This document shows, in pieces, positions 36,225-45,144 of a stretch of 64,000 bases of DNA. Every line of letters starts with the position of its first letter. Position 1 is the stretch's first letter. The stretch comes from Oceanobacillus limi (lineage in GTDB: Bacteria; Bacillota; Bacilli; Bacillales; Amphibacillaceae), in assembly GCF_900111445.1 (NCBI RefSeq), contig NZ_FOHE01000015.1, positions 1 to 64,000 of the forward strand, in the 5' to 3' direction. Position numbers and translations under genes: made by a program. The notes below the pieces were generated by a model. The model saw only the letters and a list, made by a program, of their open reading frames with translations, was not told where the DNA came from and did no database searches.

Positions 36225-38498
36225 ATGGAAAAATTAGAAAAATCGATGTGGATAGCCATTATTGCTGTTGTCATCATTACCGTAGGGGGATATTTTGTTT
36301 TTCAAGGAACGGGTAACAATGATCACGCGGAATCTCCAATTGAGGATACGGAGCAAGAAGATCAAGAGGGTGAGGAGCAGGGAGACTCGGGGGAGGGTGA
36401 AGCGAAGGAAAATGAAGATAGATCCCCGTCTGACCACCAATCATTTCAGCATATGGAATATACAGGGGATATTGCTCCAGACTTTTCTGCGGAAGAACTA
36501 ACAGAATTACCAACAAATAATTGGATTACGTTTGGTGGAAATATTTATAATGGAAGATACTCTCCGTTAAATCGAGTTGATGAAAACAACGTAGCGGAAT
36601 TAAAAGCGGATTGGGTTACTAGTCTTGGGTCTGGTTTTGATTTTAAATATTCTGGTGAAGCCACACCGCTTGTATATGATGGTGTCATGTTCACCATCAC
36701 AGGTGCCAATAATGTTTCGGCGCTAGATGCGACAACAGGTGAAATCATTTGGGAATTTCGTCCGAAGCTACCAGATGATTTGGACACGCTTTGTTGTGGT
36801 TGGGCAAGTCGAGGAGTTGCACTAGGTGATGGGAAAGTTTATGTAGCATTATTAGACGCAAGACTAGTAGCACTAGATCAAAAAACTGGTGAAGTAGTAT
36901 GGGAGACACGAGTTGATGAATGGGAAAAAGGATACACCATTACTAGTGCACCACTTTTTTATGATGGGAAGGTTTATACAGGGATAGCAGGTGGAGAATA
37001 CGGAATTCGAGGATATGTGGCTGCCTATGACGCAGATTTAGGAAGGCAAATTTGGAGGTCATATACGATACCTGCTCCTGGAGAACCTGGGCATGAAACG
37101 TGGCCAGAGGATAACGATGCCTGGATAAAAGGTGGGGCGCCAGTTTGGCAAACACCAGCAGTAGATCCTGAGTTAAACATGATCTATTTTGCAACTGGTA
37201 ATACATCTCCAGACCTTGATGGGAGCAATCGAGAGGGAGATAACTTATATGCCGATTCGATGCTGGCACTTGACGCAGACACCGGTGAATATCAATGGCA
37301 CTTTCAACAAGTTCACCATGATATTTGGGACTTAGATCCAGCCAATCCAGTTGTTCTATATGATGTAGAAATGGATGGAGAAATGAAAAAAGGAATTGCT
37401 CAAGCAGGTAAAACGGGCTGGGTTTATATGCTAGATCGAACAAATGGTGAACCATTAATAGGTATTGAAGAAAAAGAAGTGCCTCAAAATGAAAATCAAA
37501 AAACTTCACCTACACAGCCTTTCCCAGAAGGAGATGCCTTTGTACCACAAGAGATTACCGAAGAAGATATCGAACGAGATCTTCCTGAGGATTTCGAAGG
37601 AGAAGTAGGGAGCATCTTTACGCCATTCTGGGATGAGCCAGTAACAATTAAACCATCGCCACAGGGTGGAGGTAATTGGCCACCATCTGCATATAATCCA
37701 GATACAGAGTTATTTTACGTATTAGGTAATGATAACTACTTTGCATACGCACATTATGCAGAAGATGAAGCAAACAAGTTTGAAGAAGGAAAGGAATGGA
37801 TCGGTAGTATTTGGCAACCGATTTCCGATGCACCATTTGGTGGTACTGTCACTGCATTAGATATCAAAACGAATAGGATTGTTTGGCAAAAAGAATGGGA
37901 CACCATTGCATATAGTGGTATTTTAACAACAAAAGGGAACCTCGTATTTGTAGGTCATAATGACGGGCGAATCATTGCTTATAATGCTACAACCGGTGAT
38001 CAAGTATGGGAGTTTATGACAGACGCAGGAGCAAACGCCCCACCAATTACGTATGAAGTGGATGGAAAACAATATGTCTCCATATTCTCTGCTGGAAACT
38101 CCTTAGCTGGAACAAAGCATGGGGATAAGATTTATACTTTTTCATTAGATGGCGAGTTTGAGTCGTTAGAAGATATTTCAGATGAAGATATAAATCGTTC
38201 TCCAATTCAAAGCGATGAGGCAGAAGAAGCTGAGGAACAAAATGAAAGCCAAGGTTCTGCTGTTGAAAATGGACAAAAGGTATATGAAAATAATTGCCTA
38301 GCCTGTCATGGGGCCGAAGGTGTTGGCGGACATAACGGACCTAACCTACAGAATAGCCCAATGTTAGACGATGATGACAGTTTGATCCAACAAATTCTAC
38401 ACGGTAGTGGAGCAATGCCTGGGTTTGAAGATTCGTTAGATGAAGATGAAATCAACGCATTAGTTGAATATCTAAAGAGCTTAAAGAATGAAGAATAA
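36225..38498 (+). CDS. Membrane-anchored quinohemoprotein (PQQ) alcohol dehydrogenase
   Basis: 757 residues. N-terminal membrane anchor (about 8-26) and acidic linker; an eight-bladed PQQ propeller (about 95-640) with FGGNIYNGRYSPLN, the rare vicinal disulfide TLCCGWASRG (Cys190-191) that stacks on PQQ, repeated WWEF/AxDxxTGxxxW tryptophan-docking motifs, and HHDIWDLDPANPV. A C-terminal class I cytochrome c domain has CLACH (Cys691, Cys694, His695) and AMPGFED with the axial Met. It would oxidise an alcohol outside the cell and pass electrons to its heme, then to the respiratory chain. Type II quinohemoprotein ADH layout; unusual in Bacillaceae. Substrate unknown. Confidence 0.88.
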   Translation: MEKLEKSMWIAIIAVVIITVGGYFVFQGTGNNDHAESPIEDTEQEDQEGEEQGDSGEGEAKENEDRSPSDHQSFQHMEYTGDIAPDFSAEELTELPTNNWITFGGNIYNGRYSPLNRVDENNVAELKADWVTSLGSGFDFKYSGEATPLVYDGVMFTITGANNVSALDATTGEIIWEFRPKLPDDLDTLCCGWASRGVALGDGKVYVALLDARLVALDQKTGEVVWETRVDEWEKGYTITSAPLFYDGKVYTGIAGGEYGIRGYVAAYDADLGRQIWRSYTIPAPGEPGHETWPEDNDAWIKGGAPVWQTPAVDPELNMIYFATGNTSPDLDGSNREGDNLYADSMLALDADTGEYQWHFQQVHHDIWDLDPANPVVLYDVEMDGEMKKGIAQAGKTGWVYMLDRTNGEPLIGIEEKEVPQNENQKTSPTQPFPEGDAFVPQEITEEDIERDLPEDFEGEVGSIFTPFWDEPVTIKPSPQGGGNWPPSAYNPDTELFYVLGNDNYFAYAHYAEDEANKFEEGKEWIGSIWQPISDAPFGGTVTALDIKTNRIVWQKEWDTIAYSGILTTKGNLVFVGHNDGRIIAYNATTGDQVWEFMTDAGANAPPITYEVDGKQYVSIFSAGNSLAGTKHGDKIYTFSLDGEFESLEDISDEDINRSPIQSDEAEEAEEQNESQGSAVENGQKVYENNCLACHGAEGVGGHNGPNLQNSPMLDDDDSLIQQILHGSGAMPGFEDSLDEDEINALVEYLKSLKNEE

Positions 38499-38499
38499 C

Positions 38500-38535
38500 A
38501 AAAAGGTAACCATTCTACGGAATGGTTACCTTTTT
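38500..38535. terminator. Two-way terminator between convergent dehydrogenase genes
   Basis: Perfect 16-bp stem AAAAAGGTAACCATTC / GAATGGTTACCTTTTT with loop TACG; A-run and T-run make it work on both strands. Confidence 0.93.
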
Positions 38536-38543
38536 AAATTTAT

Positions 38544-39713
38544 TCATTCAGAGCTAGCCTTTTCTGTAAGTGGTAAATTTATTAAACGATCATCTTTTTG
38601 TTCAGGATTACCACGTTCATCATGGTTATTTGTTATTGTAAACAAGGAATTATCTTCAATCAGAACATCCCTTAGTCGGCCAACTTCATCAAAGAAATCG
38701 GACGTTTCACCATTTGCAATATCGTAGGTGAAAATTTTGGCACCAGCTAAGGAAGCGATGTATAGCTGACCCTCATTATAGGCCATTCCAGAAGGAGCCC
38801 ATGTATCTTCACCAGAGTGAAGAACTGGCTGTACCATATTTTCTGCTTCTTCATCACCTTGAATCTCTGGCCATCCATAATTTTTTCCTGCTTCTATTAA
38901 ATTTATTTCATCATGGCCATCTTCTCCATGTTCGGAACTATAAAAATTCCCTTCACTGTCCCATGCAAAACCTTGTGGGTTTCGGTGTCCATAAGAAAAT
39001 ACGTAGGAATCCTCAAATGGATTGTCTTCAGGTATATCACCATTTAATTCAATACGGAGAATCTTACCAGCTAAACTGTCAAGGTCCTGCGCATGTTCTG
39101 CGTGCCCAGTATCTCCAGTTGTTGCATATAGCATTCCATCAGGACCTACTTGAATACGACCTCCATTATTAATTTCACCACCAGGGATTTGATCAAGTAA
39201 AACTTCTTCTTCTGTCCAAGTGTCTTCATTTAGTTTTAGACTAATGATACGATTGAGAGTTTCACCATCTTTTTGGTAAGTATGGTAAGCGATTGCCTTG
39301 TAGGAAGTTTCAAAATCTGGTGTTAACGTAAATCCAAGAAATCCACCTTCTCCTTCGTGGAGGACTTCTTCTGATACATCTACGTGCTGAACGTCCACGA
39401 TCCCGAAGTCACCATCAATTTTTATAACGGTTCCATCTCGTTGACTTAGGAAAAAGTTATTGCCACTTTTGTTAATTGTCCATGGAATAAATAGGTTGTT
39501 CGCATGAATACTCCCATCGTCTGAAGCTACTACTTCAATCGACTCTTCCAATGCTTCCACAGCATCTTGTTCAAATAAATGATCTTCTTCTGTATTCGTC
39601 GTTTCATTTTGATCATCAGTTGCGTTATCTTCACCTGTATTGAATAACAATACAAGCCCTACTGCAAGTATTAGTCCTAGTAAACTTACATACAGAAACA
39701 TAGACTTTTTCAA
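38544..39713 (-). CDS. PQQ-dependent sugar (aldose) dehydrogenase, YliI/GSDH family
   Basis: 389 residues. N-terminal helix anchor (about 5-25) and acidic linker, then a six-bladed propeller: LFIPWTINKSG, FFLSQRDGTVIKID, EGGFLGFTLTPDF, GGRIQVGPDGMLYATTGD, SYGHRNPQGFAWD, SSEHGEDGHDEINLI and NYGWPEI, the glucose/sorbosone dehydrogenase pattern. Catalytic His and calcium/PQQ residues look intact. It likely oxidises a sugar at the outer face of the membrane. It faces the quinohemoprotein gene across a shared terminator; both need PQQ, but no pqq synthesis genes are in the window. Confidence 0.88.
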   Translation of the reverse strand: MKKSMFLYVSLLGLILAVGLVLLFNTGEDNATDDQNETTNTEEDHLFEQDAVEALEESIEVVASDDGSIHANNLFIPWTINKSGNNFFLSQRDGTVIKIDGDFGIVDVQHVDVSEEVLHEGEGGFLGFTLTPDFETSYKAIAYHTYQKDGETLNRIISLKLNEDTWTEEEVLLDQIPGGEINNGGRIQVGPDGMLYATTGDTGHAEHAQDLDSLAGKILRIELNGDIPEDNPFEDSYVFSYGHRNPQGFAWDSEGNFYSSEHGEDGHDEINLIEAGKNYGWPEIQGDEEAENMVQPVLHSGEDTWAPSGMAYNEGQLYIASLAGAKIFTYDIANGETSDFFDEVGRLRDVLIEDNSLFTITNNHDERGNPEQKDDRLINLPLTEKASSE

Positions 39714-39973
39714 AAAATCACCTCTTATTTACTTGTAATCATAAATAGCATTAACAAAGGTAGATTATTTTAAACATATAAAGATAGATTTTATAGGAAA
39801 TACCTATAAGAGATGGTAAAAATAACTAGGTCTGATGGCTCAAGTATTGTGATATAATTGGGCTGATTCATGGGGGAGCGAATGGAAGGAGGGCAGGCAG
39901 GTATTTTCATAGACATTCAAAGTTACCTATAAGATACATAGTTTAAACTGTTAGTTAGAAAGGGCTGAGGGGC

Positions 39974-40384
39974 ATGAGTGAAAAAATATATCATTTTAAT
40001 GAAATTGAAATAGCAGTTGAAATACATACATATTTATTACAATTACCTGGTGTTGAATACGATGAAAGTGCTAACGGACCAACCATTGGATACAAACATA
40101 TTGACCAAACGTTTAAGATGGCAACAATGCACGGGGGAGCTGAATACCAATCCTTGGTATTGCATGTGGATCCTGATAATCGATTGTCAACGTTAGGGAA
40201 GAAGATTCAAAAAGAAATCGAAGAAATTTTAAACTTTGATATAAAACAGTTAAGAACACATCCATTAAAAGCGAATGAGGTATATATTCCATTAGAAAAG
40301 TTGGACTATCAAGATCCTATTTCACGTATTAAAGAAATCATTCATGAGACGTATGAGAAACAAGAATCAACAATCACCATATAG
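39974..40384 (+). CDS. Conserved hypothetical protein
   Basis: 136 residues, soluble, alpha/beta. EIAVEIHTYLLQLPGVEY, GPTIGYKHIDQTFKMATMH, LVLHVDPDNRLSTLGKKI and NEVYIPLEKLDYQDPIS are the most patterned parts. It reads as a real gene (own ribosome site GGGCTGAGGGG, codon use like its neighbours, terminator after it), but I cannot name a family. It lies beside, but convergent to, the DndD-like operon and is probably not part of it. Confidence 0.7.
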   Translation: MSEKIYHFNEIEIAVEIHTYLLQLPGVEYDESANGPTIGYKHIDQTFKMATMHGGAEYQSLVLHVDPDNRLSTLGKKIQKEIEEILNFDIKQLRTHPLKANEVYIPLEKLDYQDPISRIKEIIHETYEKQESTITI

Positions 40385-40392
40385 AAATCAAA

Positions 40393-40425
40393 AAAGAAAC
40401 CCACTTAACTAGCGGGTTTCTTTTA
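40393..40425. terminator. Two-way terminator closing the DndD-like operon
   Basis: AAAGAAACCCACT / AGCGGGTTTCTTT (one mismatch), with T-runs on both strands. It ends the plus-strand hypothetical gene and the minus-strand operon. Confidence 0.85.
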
Positions 40426-40427
40426 TT

Positions 40428-40456
40428 TGGTGCCTGGCACCGACGAAATTCGACAT
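40428..40456. repeat. Palindromic repeat, partial copy
   Basis: GGTGCCTGGCACC followed by GACGAAATTCGAC; the inner stem is kept but the second core is missing. It abuts the stop of the last gene of the operon. Confidence 0.8.
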
Positions 40457-40909
40457 TTAGAATGGTATGGCTTGGGCGTCGGAGTAGATGTAGCCGAGTA
40501 TGTCAATTTCGTATTCGCTATAGTTGGGGTCTAGCTTGTTTCCGTCCCAACGATTTCCAAATACTTCTGATATTAAGATTTCCATTCCACCTTCTGCATA
40601 TTCCTCTAATCTTTTTCTAGCTTGTCTGCGGAATTCATTATCATCAAATTGCTCAATATTCTTTCCGAGTTCAGGATCCCCTAAAAGGATCGAATAAATA
40701 GTAGCCCGTTGGCTCGTATTAAAGTAGTTGGAACGAAACTCTCTACCACGGGTTTCAATTGGTGATCTACGATTATTTTTGAAGCCGATACTAGCACAAA
40801 TACTGAATAAATCCTGGTATTTAACATCAAATTTCGTATTTAGATGAATATAAACTTCTTCATACTTTTCACTTGTATAGAAAAGAATTTGATCCATTAA
40901 AAAGTCCAT
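40457..40909 (-). CDS. 150-residue protein, last gene of the DndD-like operon
   Basis: No family recognised. Soluble, mostly helical, near-neutral. It has MDFLMDQILFYTSEKYEEV, CASIGFKNNRRSPIETRG and a C-terminal acidic part. Small size, helical nature and its place right behind a DndD-like ATPase recall DndE of phosphorothioation clusters, yet I see no clear DndE motif, so this is only a hint. Start ATG 40909 has GGGGGTAAAG before it and lies three bases after the ATPase stop, so the two are read together. Confidence 0.75.
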   Translation of the reverse strand: MDFLMDQILFYTSEKYEEVYIHLNTKFDVKYQDLFSICASIGFKNNRRSPIETRGREFRSNYFNTSQRATIYSILLGDPELGKNIEQFDDNEFRRQARKRLEEYAEGGMEILISEVFGNRWDGNKLDPNYSEYEIDILGYIYSDAQAIPF

Positions 40910-40912
40910 GCT

Positions 40913-42940
40913 TTACCCCCTTGTCGCAATTGTTTCATTAAGATCAAGTTCAACAATTTCGGAATGGCCAGTTTTGATTTGATCGAGTCTATACCATTTT
41001 CCAAGCTTTCCAGTTGCTTTAAATTCCATTTCCTCTGTTTTAGATAGCTCCGTATCTGTTAATAGAAGAATCCATTGTGAAGATAGTCGAGGAATGTTTT
41101 GAATTAATTGGTCTCTATTTGTACCACTAATACGACCGAACGGTGTATCCATGAAAAGTGGAAATGAGATATCCGTATAGTCACCTGCAGCAACCTTGGC
41201 TAATGACGTAATAAATGATAAAGCAACAACCTGACGTTGACCCTGCGAGATATCTTGGGTTATGTTGACTTGATCCCATCCAATAATTTCAATTTCGTAT
41301 TTTTCATTAATATCAATTTTACTGATCAATTCTTTGTCTTTACTATCAATTAATAGTTTAAAAATAGATGTAGCTTCTTCCGTTAGTCGGAGTCGCATGT
41401 TATCACTGTACTCTACAAAAACTCTCTCAAACTGTTCCTTTAATCCTTCAATATATTCTAGAACCTTTGCATCGACCTTTAAGCTTTCATTTTGGCGTAG
41501 TAAACGATTAAATTCTTTTTCCTTCGCCTTTCTGTTATTTTCTTTCTCGATGATTTGATCCTTCATTTTAGAAATATCCACCCGAAATTCATCTAATTCG
41601 TTCTTTTTATTTTTTAAAGTGGATTCCAAGTGGCTAAGATTTTCTTGTTCCTGAGCCTTATTTTCAATGTCAGCTTGAAAGTCATCGAGCTGTCGGTCAA
41701 TTGCAGCAATATTATTTTTAATTTCTCTAAATTCCTTCAAGCTTTTATTTATTGAGCGCATTTGGTCTTCTTCGCTAATTTGGGCGTCATGAATACTAGA
41801 TGTAACTAGCGAAACAAGAGGGGTGAGGTTAGAGCGTTTAAAGTTTTCCTTTAAAAATTCCACTTGTTTTTTATGCTTTGGATTTTCCTCAAGATTCGTT
41901 CCACAGCATGCGCAAACTAATTCATTTAATGATTTCTCGATAACTTCTATTGGAATTAAATCTTGCTGATCCACTAGCACCTGATCCAAATAGTTTTTAA
42001 CAGAATGGTACGTATCCTTCAAAATCAGGTTTGGTCCATTAGCAACGAGGAGATTTTTCATTTCATCTTTTTTTGCTTTTAATAAACGCTGCTCATACGT
42101 TTTCCTTTCTTTTGTTTCGCGGTATTTATCCTGTATTTTTCGAACATCTTCATTTTCTGCAAGTTTGGTTTCAATCTCTTCGATTTCTGTAGAACAAGCT
42201 AACATATTGGATTCTTTTAGAGAAACTTTCTCTTCTAAGTCGGTAATTTCATTTGCTAAAGCCTCAATTTCATTTTGCTTTTGGTTTAAATCAAGGTTTT
42301 GCGAATCCTGTAGTAATCTACGTTTTTCCGTAGCATGAAGCTTATTCAATAGTTTGATGGCTTCCTCTAATTTATCAATGTGAAGAAGCTTTACAATACC
42401 ATTTTTCACTTCTTCCTTTACACTTTTATCTGTCTTTGTTAAGGTTTCTATTTTCTCAGCGTCAAAGAGGAAGAAATCCTTAATACTTGCATGAAGGATG
42501 TCGTTTATTATTCGGTAAATTTCATCTTCATCGGTAATCGAGTCGGGACTAAAATTACCATTTTCATCAGTAATGTACAATTCAACCTCGCTCATGCGTT
42601 CTTTGATAATTTCGCCTGTCTTAATCCCCATGATCCTGCGATTAAGTTGATATGTTTTCCCTTTGGATTCAAATTGTAGTTGAACTTCTGCTTCTACGGG
42701 TAAATTCTTCGCTTCTTCCAGTGCGATAAAATTTACTAAGTGTATTTTTTCCTTTGGATTATCTTGCTCAATATGGGTACTACCGTATAATCCAAACATT
42801 AATGCTCGAAAAATACCAGTTTTTCCTTTTCCGTTTTCTCCAAAGATAATCGTTATATTCTGTTCACCACTAGCAAAAATTATTTCTTGTTGGCCATAAA
42901 ATTGCCTAAAGTTGTTTACTGCGATTTTTTTTAATTTCAT
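40913..42940 (-). CDS. DndD-like SMC/Rad50-type ATPase
   Basis: 675 residues. Walker A GENGKGKTGIF (residues 34-44) in an AAA_23-type N-terminus (KIAVNNFRQFYGQQEI), the DndD-like FFLFDAEKIETLTKTD (about 160-175), two long coiled coils (about 190-330 and 370-500) around a zinc-hook-like CACCGTNL (about 341), ABC signature SQGQRQVVALSF (about 565) and Walker B PLFMDTPFGRIS (about 595). All ATPase parts are intact. DndD drives the DNA step in phosphorothioate systems, and relatives serve in DNA defence and repair. Here the sulfur genes dndA and dndC are absent. It overlaps the 57-residue gene upstream by 4 bp. Confidence 0.87.
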   Translation of the reverse strand: MKLKKIAVNNFRQFYGQQEIIFASGEQNITIIFGENGKGKTGIFRALMFGLYGSTHIEQDNPKEKIHLVNFIALEEAKNLPVEAEVQLQFESKGKTYQLNRRIMGIKTGEIIKERMSEVELYITDENGNFSPDSITDEDEIYRIINDILHASIKDFFLFDAEKIETLTKTDKSVKEEVKNGIVKLLHIDKLEEAIKLLNKLHATEKRRLLQDSQNLDLNQKQNEIEALANEITDLEEKVSLKESNMLACSTEIEEIETKLAENEDVRKIQDKYRETKERKTYEQRLLKAKKDEMKNLLVANGPNLILKDTYHSVKNYLDQVLVDQQDLIPIEVIEKSLNELVCACCGTNLEENPKHKKQVEFLKENFKRSNLTPLVSLVTSSIHDAQISEEDQMRSINKSLKEFREIKNNIAAIDRQLDDFQADIENKAQEQENLSHLESTLKNKKNELDEFRVDISKMKDQIIEKENNRKAKEKEFNRLLRQNESLKVDAKVLEYIEGLKEQFERVFVEYSDNMRLRLTEEATSIFKLLIDSKDKELISKIDINEKYEIEIIGWDQVNITQDISQGQRQVVALSFITSLAKVAAGDYTDISFPLFMDTPFGRISGTNRDQLIQNIPRLSSQWILLLTDTELSKTEEMEFKATGKLGKWYRLDQIKTGHSEIVELDLNETIATRG

Positions 42941-43110
42941 TTATTCATATCCTCCAAAACCAGTTCTTTAATTTCTTGGCGAATACGGTCTTCAATTTGT
43001 GTATTAGACAGATTTCCGTTTTCGATGTCTTTCATTAGTAATTTTGCTAATTTAGAAAGATGATCAGGAAATTCATTGATTCGTTGATCTAATTCCTTGG
43101 TTGTTTTCAT
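42937..43110 (-). CDS. 57-residue protein between the helicase and ATPase genes
   Basis: Easily missed because of its size. Start ATG 43110 with GGAGGGG five to six bases upstream; it overlaps the end of the helicase gene by 38 bp and its TGA stop overlaps the ATPase start (ATGA). The product (MKTTKELDQRINEFPDHL ... IRQEIKELVLEDMNK) is charged and fully helical. Double overlap and a strong ribosome site argue that it is real. Probably a small subunit binding the ATPase or helicase; no known family seen. Confidence 0.72.
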   Translation of the reverse strand: MKTTKELDQRINEFPDHLSKLAKLLMKDIENGNLSNTQIEDRIRQEIKELVLEDMNK

Positions 43111-45136
43111 GAGGCCCCTCCATTTGCTTAAATTCGTTATAAACTTCCCATGGTAATTTATCCATTAAATATTCAAGGTGGTAGGGAGCTAAAAAGGCTC
43201 CAATTTCTTGTCTTGCACGATAGCTATTAATGGCAAATCGTGAGAACTCCGAAAAGCGAGGGAGTTCCTTTGATGCGATCGATTTGTACATCTGATCATT
43301 TGCAATAGACGGCAGGACAATAAAATCATAAATCTTAGCAATGTTCTTACCAGGGTGTGCACGTAATATTCTTCCACGACGTTGCACGAATTCCCTAGGG
43401 TTAGAAGTACTAGCAAGAAAATAAGCTTCTTTTGTGCTTGGTACGTCAACGCCTTCATCTAAACATTTAATAGCAACCAGGATCTGAATCGAACCCCGGT
43501 CGAAGGCATCTAAAATTTTCATGCGTTCTTTTAAACTTACCTCCGAATCAAAACGATGAACACGGTATCCTAAGTCAGCAAGTCCTTTTGTAATACCCTC
43601 GATTTCACCCGGTGCACAATAGACTAAGGTATGTTTAACACTTTCCCTATCTTTCTGATCAAAGAGTGAGAAAAGCTTCTCCTTCTTGGCTTCTGCTTTA
43701 CTAATTAGTAAACTTCTTTTTCGGTTTACTTCACTAATTTCTTCGTTATTTAATTTCTCATCACTATACAAATGAATGAGTCGTTTTGTCAGTTGATCAT
43801 AACGATGTAGCTCATGGTCTGTTAAGTCAGTTTGTATCGGATGGTAGCTGTATTCCGTCAAAGCTCCATTCCTAATCGCGGTTTTCATATCGTATTCGTA
43901 TACAACAGGTCCGAAAAATGCAGTTATATAGTCCGTACCGTCATCATCCCACCATCGTTGTGGAGTTGCTGAGAGTCCTACTTTAGCATCCATATCCCCT
44001 AGAAGATTTTTTCGTAGGCTTCTGACACCGAAGTAATGACATTCATCAGCAATCAAAAAAGCATTACGCTTTATACCGGCAATATAATTATTAAACTCCT
44101 TTGAAGCAGCAGTCTTGTATGTTGTAATAGCAACATGGTGATCAATGATTCCTAAATTAAAATCTCGAATATCGGCTTGTAGTTGATTCATCCAAGTTTT
44201 TTTACTACCGTAGCATTTTGTTATAGTTGAAAACCCCATCATTTCACAGTTTTCAATCCATTGTTCAACCAAATGGGTGAAAGGTACGATAATAACAAGA
44301 AACATGCGTTTTCTGTCATTCAAAAAAGCTTTGGATATTAATAAACTTGTAATTGTTTTGCCTGTTCCTGTAGCCATTTCTAAAATTCCATGCCAGTTAT
44401 TTACTTGAATAGATTGAATAGCTTCTTCTTGATAAGGACGTGGTTTTATAACTTTTTTGAATGATGACCCCGGCTTATGATTGGTACGATAACTAGCGAG
44501 TTTCTCTTTAATAATATTTGGGATTTCAATAACTTTTAAACTTGGAGTTGTATCATTCCACAAATTTTCGAAGTCCTTTTCCATATCTCCAATTCGTTCC
44601 AAATCATGATCTTTAAAAAACACATCAATCTTTTCAAAGTTATCTCGTATTCCACCAACGGTTTCATTGGCAGAACCAGAGAATGCGATTCGATTTCCTA
44701 CTTCGTCAAAAAAAATCCCAAATTTTTCATGATACAAACTATTATTCTTGGTAAAAGCGATTTTAATTTCTAATTTATCTTTATAAATTAACCAAGCTAA
44801 CGTATTGAAAGCATCCGTTTCAATGGTTTTCTTGCTCATTTCTAACTCACGTAACAGAGATTGAATAACAACATCTTCTTTTGCCTTGTAGCCAAACTCA
44901 ATGGCGTCCACATCTTCTTTGGTTAAATGTGGATTGGCAATAATTCGGATTACTCCATTTTTCTCTAAAAAGACATCGAGTCCATTTGCTAATACACTTA
45001 AGCTATTACTAGTAAAATAACCAACAGCCCGATCATATCGGACAGCCTCCTGTAAACATGGTTGATAAAAATCCTGATATATTTGGTCTTGGGAGGAACG
45101 GTATTTGTATTTTAATTCAAGGTGTTCAAACGACAT
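43073..45136 (-). CDS. PLD-family nuclease fused to an SF2 helicase
   Basis: 687 residues. N-terminal phospholipase D-like domain (about 1-200) with RAVGYFTSNSLSVL and the HKD motif YHEKFGIFFD (His136, Lys138, Asp144) then IAFSGSANET; the single HKD implies a dimer, as in other PLD nucleases. From about 225 an SF2 helicase: RPYQEEAI, Walker A MATGTGKT (255-261), DECH (364-367), LSATPQRW and QRRGRILRAH. Such fusions (COG3886 plus COG1061 types) translocate on and cut DNA. Starts 8 bp after the big upstream gene. In an operon with a DndD-like ATPase it is the probable effector. Confidence 0.88.
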   Translation of the reverse strand: MSFEHLELKYKYRSSQDQIYQDFYQPCLQEAVRYDRAVGYFTSNSLSVLANGLDVFLEKNGVIRIIANPHLTKEDVDAIEFGYKAKEDVVIQSLLRELEMSKKTIETDAFNTLAWLIYKDKLEIKIAFTKNNSLYHEKFGIFFDEVGNRIAFSGSANETVGGIRDNFEKIDVFFKDHDLERIGDMEKDFENLWNDTTPSLKVIEIPNIIKEKLASYRTNHKPGSSFKKVIKPRPYQEEAIQSIQVNNWHGILEMATGTGKTITSLLISKAFLNDRKRMFLVIIVPFTHLVEQWIENCEMMGFSTITKCYGSKKTWMNQLQADIRDFNLGIIDHHVAITTYKTAASKEFNNYIAGIKRNAFLIADECHYFGVRSLRKNLLGDMDAKVGLSATPQRWWDDDGTDYITAFFGPVVYEYDMKTAIRNGALTEYSYHPIQTDLTDHELHRYDQLTKRLIHLYSDEKLNNEEISEVNRKRSLLISKAEAKKEKLFSLFDQKDRESVKHTLVYCAPGEIEGITKGLADLGYRVHRFDSEVSLKERMKILDAFDRGSIQILVAIKCLDEGVDVPSTKEAYFLASTSNPREFVQRRGRILRAHPGKNIAKIYDFIVLPSIANDQMYKSIASKELPRFSEFSRFAINSYRARQEIGAFLAPYHLEYLMDKLPWEVYNEFKQMEGPHENNQGIRSTNQ

Positions 45137-45144
45137 AAGTCCAC

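Noticed and set aside
36943-37509. 188-codon minus-strand frame inside the quinohemoprotein gene
   Set aside because: Antisense shadow of a gene with clear PQQ motifs; His/Leu-rich composition is an artefact of the other strand.
40457-42940. Calling the operon a DNA phosphorothioation (Dnd) system
   Set aside because: Only the ATPase is DndD-like; no cysteine desulfurase, DndC-type sulfurtransferase or DndB is present in the window, and the small last protein lacks a clear DndE motif.
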